Shown here piece after piece: positions 6,501 through 8,146 of a DNA stretch of 8,146 bases. Every line of letters starts with the position of its first letter. Positions within the stretch are counted from its first letter, which is position 1. The DNA is from Lachnospiraceae bacterium (GTDB lineage Bacteria; Bacillota; Clostridia; Lachnospirales; Lachnospiraceae), in the NCBI GenBank assembly GCA_017473665.1, contig JAFUKK010000276.1, positions 1 through 8,146 of the forward strand, in the 5' to 3' direction. The position numbers and the translations under genes were made by a program. The notes below the pieces were generated by a model that saw nothing but the letters and a program-made list of their open reading frames with translations, was not told the DNA's origin and ran no database searches.

Positions 6501-8146
6501 ATGGTACAGTGGAAGGACAGAATGAATCTGTTTCTGAAGAATAAATTTTATATGTTGCTGCTGGGCTTAATTGCACTTTCTGCTTATGGTTTTTTTGTGA
6601 CACATCCCACCATTGGAATAGACGACACTCTCTATGAGTACTATTTCGAAGAAGGATTGGTAGCGGTAGTGGGCAGATGGTGCCTGTTTTTGTTAAGCAA
6701 GGTAGTGGATATTGCCCGATTTACTCCCTTTTTGCCTGATTTGGTGGCAGTGCTGCTCCTGATATTGGCAGCGGTAGTGTGGAGTAGTCTGTTTTACTCT
6801 GTTTTGGAGGACCAGGTTCCTATATGGGGGTACCTGATTTTTGGCGGATTGTTACTGTCCAATTCTCTTCATAGTGAAGTTTTGACTTACTACCTGCACA
6901 ATGGTATCGGAATTGGTTATCTGTTTACAGGTATCAGCTTGATTTGCATGAAGGAAGGTTTGGACCGTACCCGGAGCCGGGAAAAGAGGGAACTGCTCAA
7001 AAATCTGGTCCCCTTTGGGTTGGCAGCAGTGACAATGACTGTGGCCATGGGATGTTACGAATCTTTTATGATTGTATGGTTAGTAGGGTTGCTGTTGCTT
7101 TTGCTGTTAGAACGGTATGCCGGCATGAAACGGAATCTGTTTGGAACATTGTGTGTAGGTGCAGGTGTGGCGCTGATTGCAATGGTATTACGTAGCATTA
7201 CCATCAAGACGGTGATTGCTGTATTTGATTTGGGATATTTGAGAGATGAAGCGGTACTTCGATCTGTTGCAGAGATGCTATCCTGGATAAATATGGATAA
7301 TGCAGCGGCGTATTTCCTGATGCAGGTGAAACAGACCCTGGTGATGTATCTGGTATTTGCGTACGCGTACTATCCCATCAAGATTTTTGTATTGGCCATT
7401 GTTGTATTGATTGGAGCAGCGGTTATCCGTAGTATTTGTAAGAGAGATTTTTGGGTTCCCATATTGACTGTGGGGGTTTTTGTGGCAAGTTTTTTGCTGG
7501 TTGTGTTGGAATGTAAAGCCACATACTATCGTTCGGCGCAGTTTTTGCCATTGATTTGTGCCTTTTCCGGATTGCTGCTTATTTATTTCATGTTGAGAAT
7601 AAAGGAACGTTTGGTGTCCGGGCAGTTACAAAAAAATCTGGGTAGTATATTGCAGGGATTTACAGTGGCATGTTTTTGTATTGTACTATTTAATCAATGT
7701 AGTGATATGAATCAGTGGTTCTACGTGGACTATATGAAATATGAGGATGCTAAGACCACTATGAATCGCATTTCTTATGAATTGGCTAAGGATTTCGATA
7801 GTGAGAAACCGGTGATTTTCACCGGTGGCTACTGGGTGCCATTGGGTATTGTAGGGGATGCGTATGTGGCTTATGATAGTGAAATGGCGGAGAAGATAGA
7901 ACGGGCTGCAGGGCTTCTGGGAGAGGATGTAATCAAGAATTTTTATACGAGACAAGGTATATGGGTTGCACAAACTCCCGGACTATCTGTATTGGAATGG
8001 GCCGCAGTTGCATTTGGAGATGATCAGGAAATGGCCAGATTCTACGAACTTCACGGACAACATCTGGTGCCGGAAACGAATAAGGAACTGTATGATCAGG
8101 CATTTGCTTATGCTGCGTCTATGCCACATTTTCCTGATGAAGGCTA
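6501..8146 (+). CDS. GtrII-like membrane glucosyltransferase, open at the window end
   Basis: The frame runs without a stop for 548 codons plus the two bases TA at the window edge. The N-terminus has a membrane helix (about 15-33) followed by HPTIGIDDTLYEYYFEEG (35-52) and GRWCLFLLSK (58-67). This I-D-D-T plus G-R-W pattern in the first extracytoplasmic loop is characteristic of the GtrII-type glucosyltransferase family (Pfam Glucos_trans_II), which adds a sugar from undecaprenyl-phosphate to a surface glycan. About ten further hydrophobic segments follow up to residue 399. A soluble C-terminal region (400-548) then includes FYVDYMKYEDAKTTMNRISYELAKDF and KPVIFTGGYWVPLG. Asp41 and Asp42 are candidate catalytic residues. 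The late segment MPHFPDEG resembles the usual end of this family, so probably only a short tail is missing. A GtrB-like enzyme at 3930-4874 is a natural donor partner. Confidence 0.85.
   Translation, partial: MVQWKDRMNLFLKNKFYMLLLGLIALSAYGFFVTHPTIGIDDTLYEYYFEEGLVAVVGRWCLFLLSKVVDIARFTPFLPDLVAVLLLILAAVVWSSLFYSVLEDQVPIWGYLIFGGLLLSNSLHSEVLTYYLHNGIGIGYLFTGISLICMKEGLDRTRSREKRELLKNLVPFGLAAVTMTVAMGCYESFMIVWLVGLLLLLLLERYAGMKRNLFGTLCVGAGVALIAMVLRSITIKTVIAVFDLGYLRDEAVLRSVAEMLSWINMDNAAAYFLMQVKQTLVMYLVFAYAYYPIKIFVLAIVVLIGAAVIRSICKRDFWVPILTVGVFVASFLLVVLECKATYYRSAQFLPLICAFSGLLLIYFMLRIKERLVSGQLQKNLGSILQGFTVACFCIVLFNQCSDMNQWFYVDYMKYEDAKTTMNRISYELAKDFDSEKPVIFTGGYWVPLGIVGDAYVAYDSEMAEKIERAAGLLGEDVIKNFYTRQGIWVAQTPGLSVLEWAAVAFGDDQEMARFYELHGQHLVPETNKELYDQAFAYAASMPHFPDEG
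7808..7826. repeat. Perfect 8-bp inverted repeat with 3-base loop inside the GtrII-like gene
   Basis: ACCGGTGA at 7808-7815 and TCACCGGT at 7819-7826 are exact complements around TTT. No T-run follows, so it does not look like an intrinsic terminator. It encodes part of KPVIFTGG and may be a by-product of codon choice. Confidence 0.5.

Noticed and set aside
6944..7195. 83-residue forward frame
   Set aside because: It is inside the GtrII-like gene in another frame, has no motif, and the enclosing frame is clearly the real one.
7361..7370. Palindrome GTACGCGTAC
   Set aside because: A 10-base palindrome inside a gene is expected by chance at this scale, and there is no spacing or context for an operator.

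Overview
The window reads as a piece of a Gram-positive Firmicute chromosome, most likely a gut Lachnospiraceae-type clostridium. This rests on the GlmM sequence type, purine-rich AGGAG-like ribosome binding sites, mid-40s percent G+C judged by eye, and the style of the polytopic glycosyltransferases. The taxonomic call is inference. Both ends are incomplete: the left edge looks chimeric, and the last gene is still open at the right edge.

Layout. All seven recognised genes or gene fragments that belong together lie on the + strand with 12 to 35 bases between them, so they look like one transcription unit. From left to right they are: a roughly 60-base scrap of a sugar ABC-transporter ATPase in an unrelated frame (2-61); the C-terminal three quarters of phosphoglucosamine mutase glmM (52-1086); a 423-residue multi-spanning membrane protein with a GTG start (1106-2377); a DPM1-like family 2 glycosyltransferase with two C-terminal membrane helices (2413-3342); a GNAT acetyltransferase (3363-3899); a second family 2 glycosyltransferase of the GtrB/ArnC/CsbB type (3930-4874); a 532-residue membrane protein resembling GT-C glycosyltransferases (4887-6485); and a GtrII-like membrane glucosyltransferase open at the window end (6501-8146). 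No gap between genes exceeds 35 bases. I see no promoter, terminator, tRNA, rRNA, CRISPR array, insertion sequence or origin.

How the genes may work together. GlmM supplies glucosamine-1-phosphate for UDP-GlcNAc. The two GT2 enzymes probably load sugars from nucleotide donors onto undecaprenyl phosphate at the inner membrane face. The GNAT enzyme could acetylate an amino sugar. The three polytopic proteins have the size and loop acidic residues expected of GT-C enzymes that take lipid-linked sugars outside the membrane and place them on a wall glycan, teichoic acid or protein. This is a plausible multi-sugar, extracytoplasmic glycan-decorating cassette related in logic to three-component Gtr/CsbB-YfhO systems. 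No GtrA-type flippase is visible, and the donor sugars and acceptor cannot be read from sequence alone.

The best observations for follow-up are the chimeric left junction, which cuts glmM just after its active-site serine loop, and the unusual density of two donor-lipid synthases and three candidate acceptor transferases in one operon.
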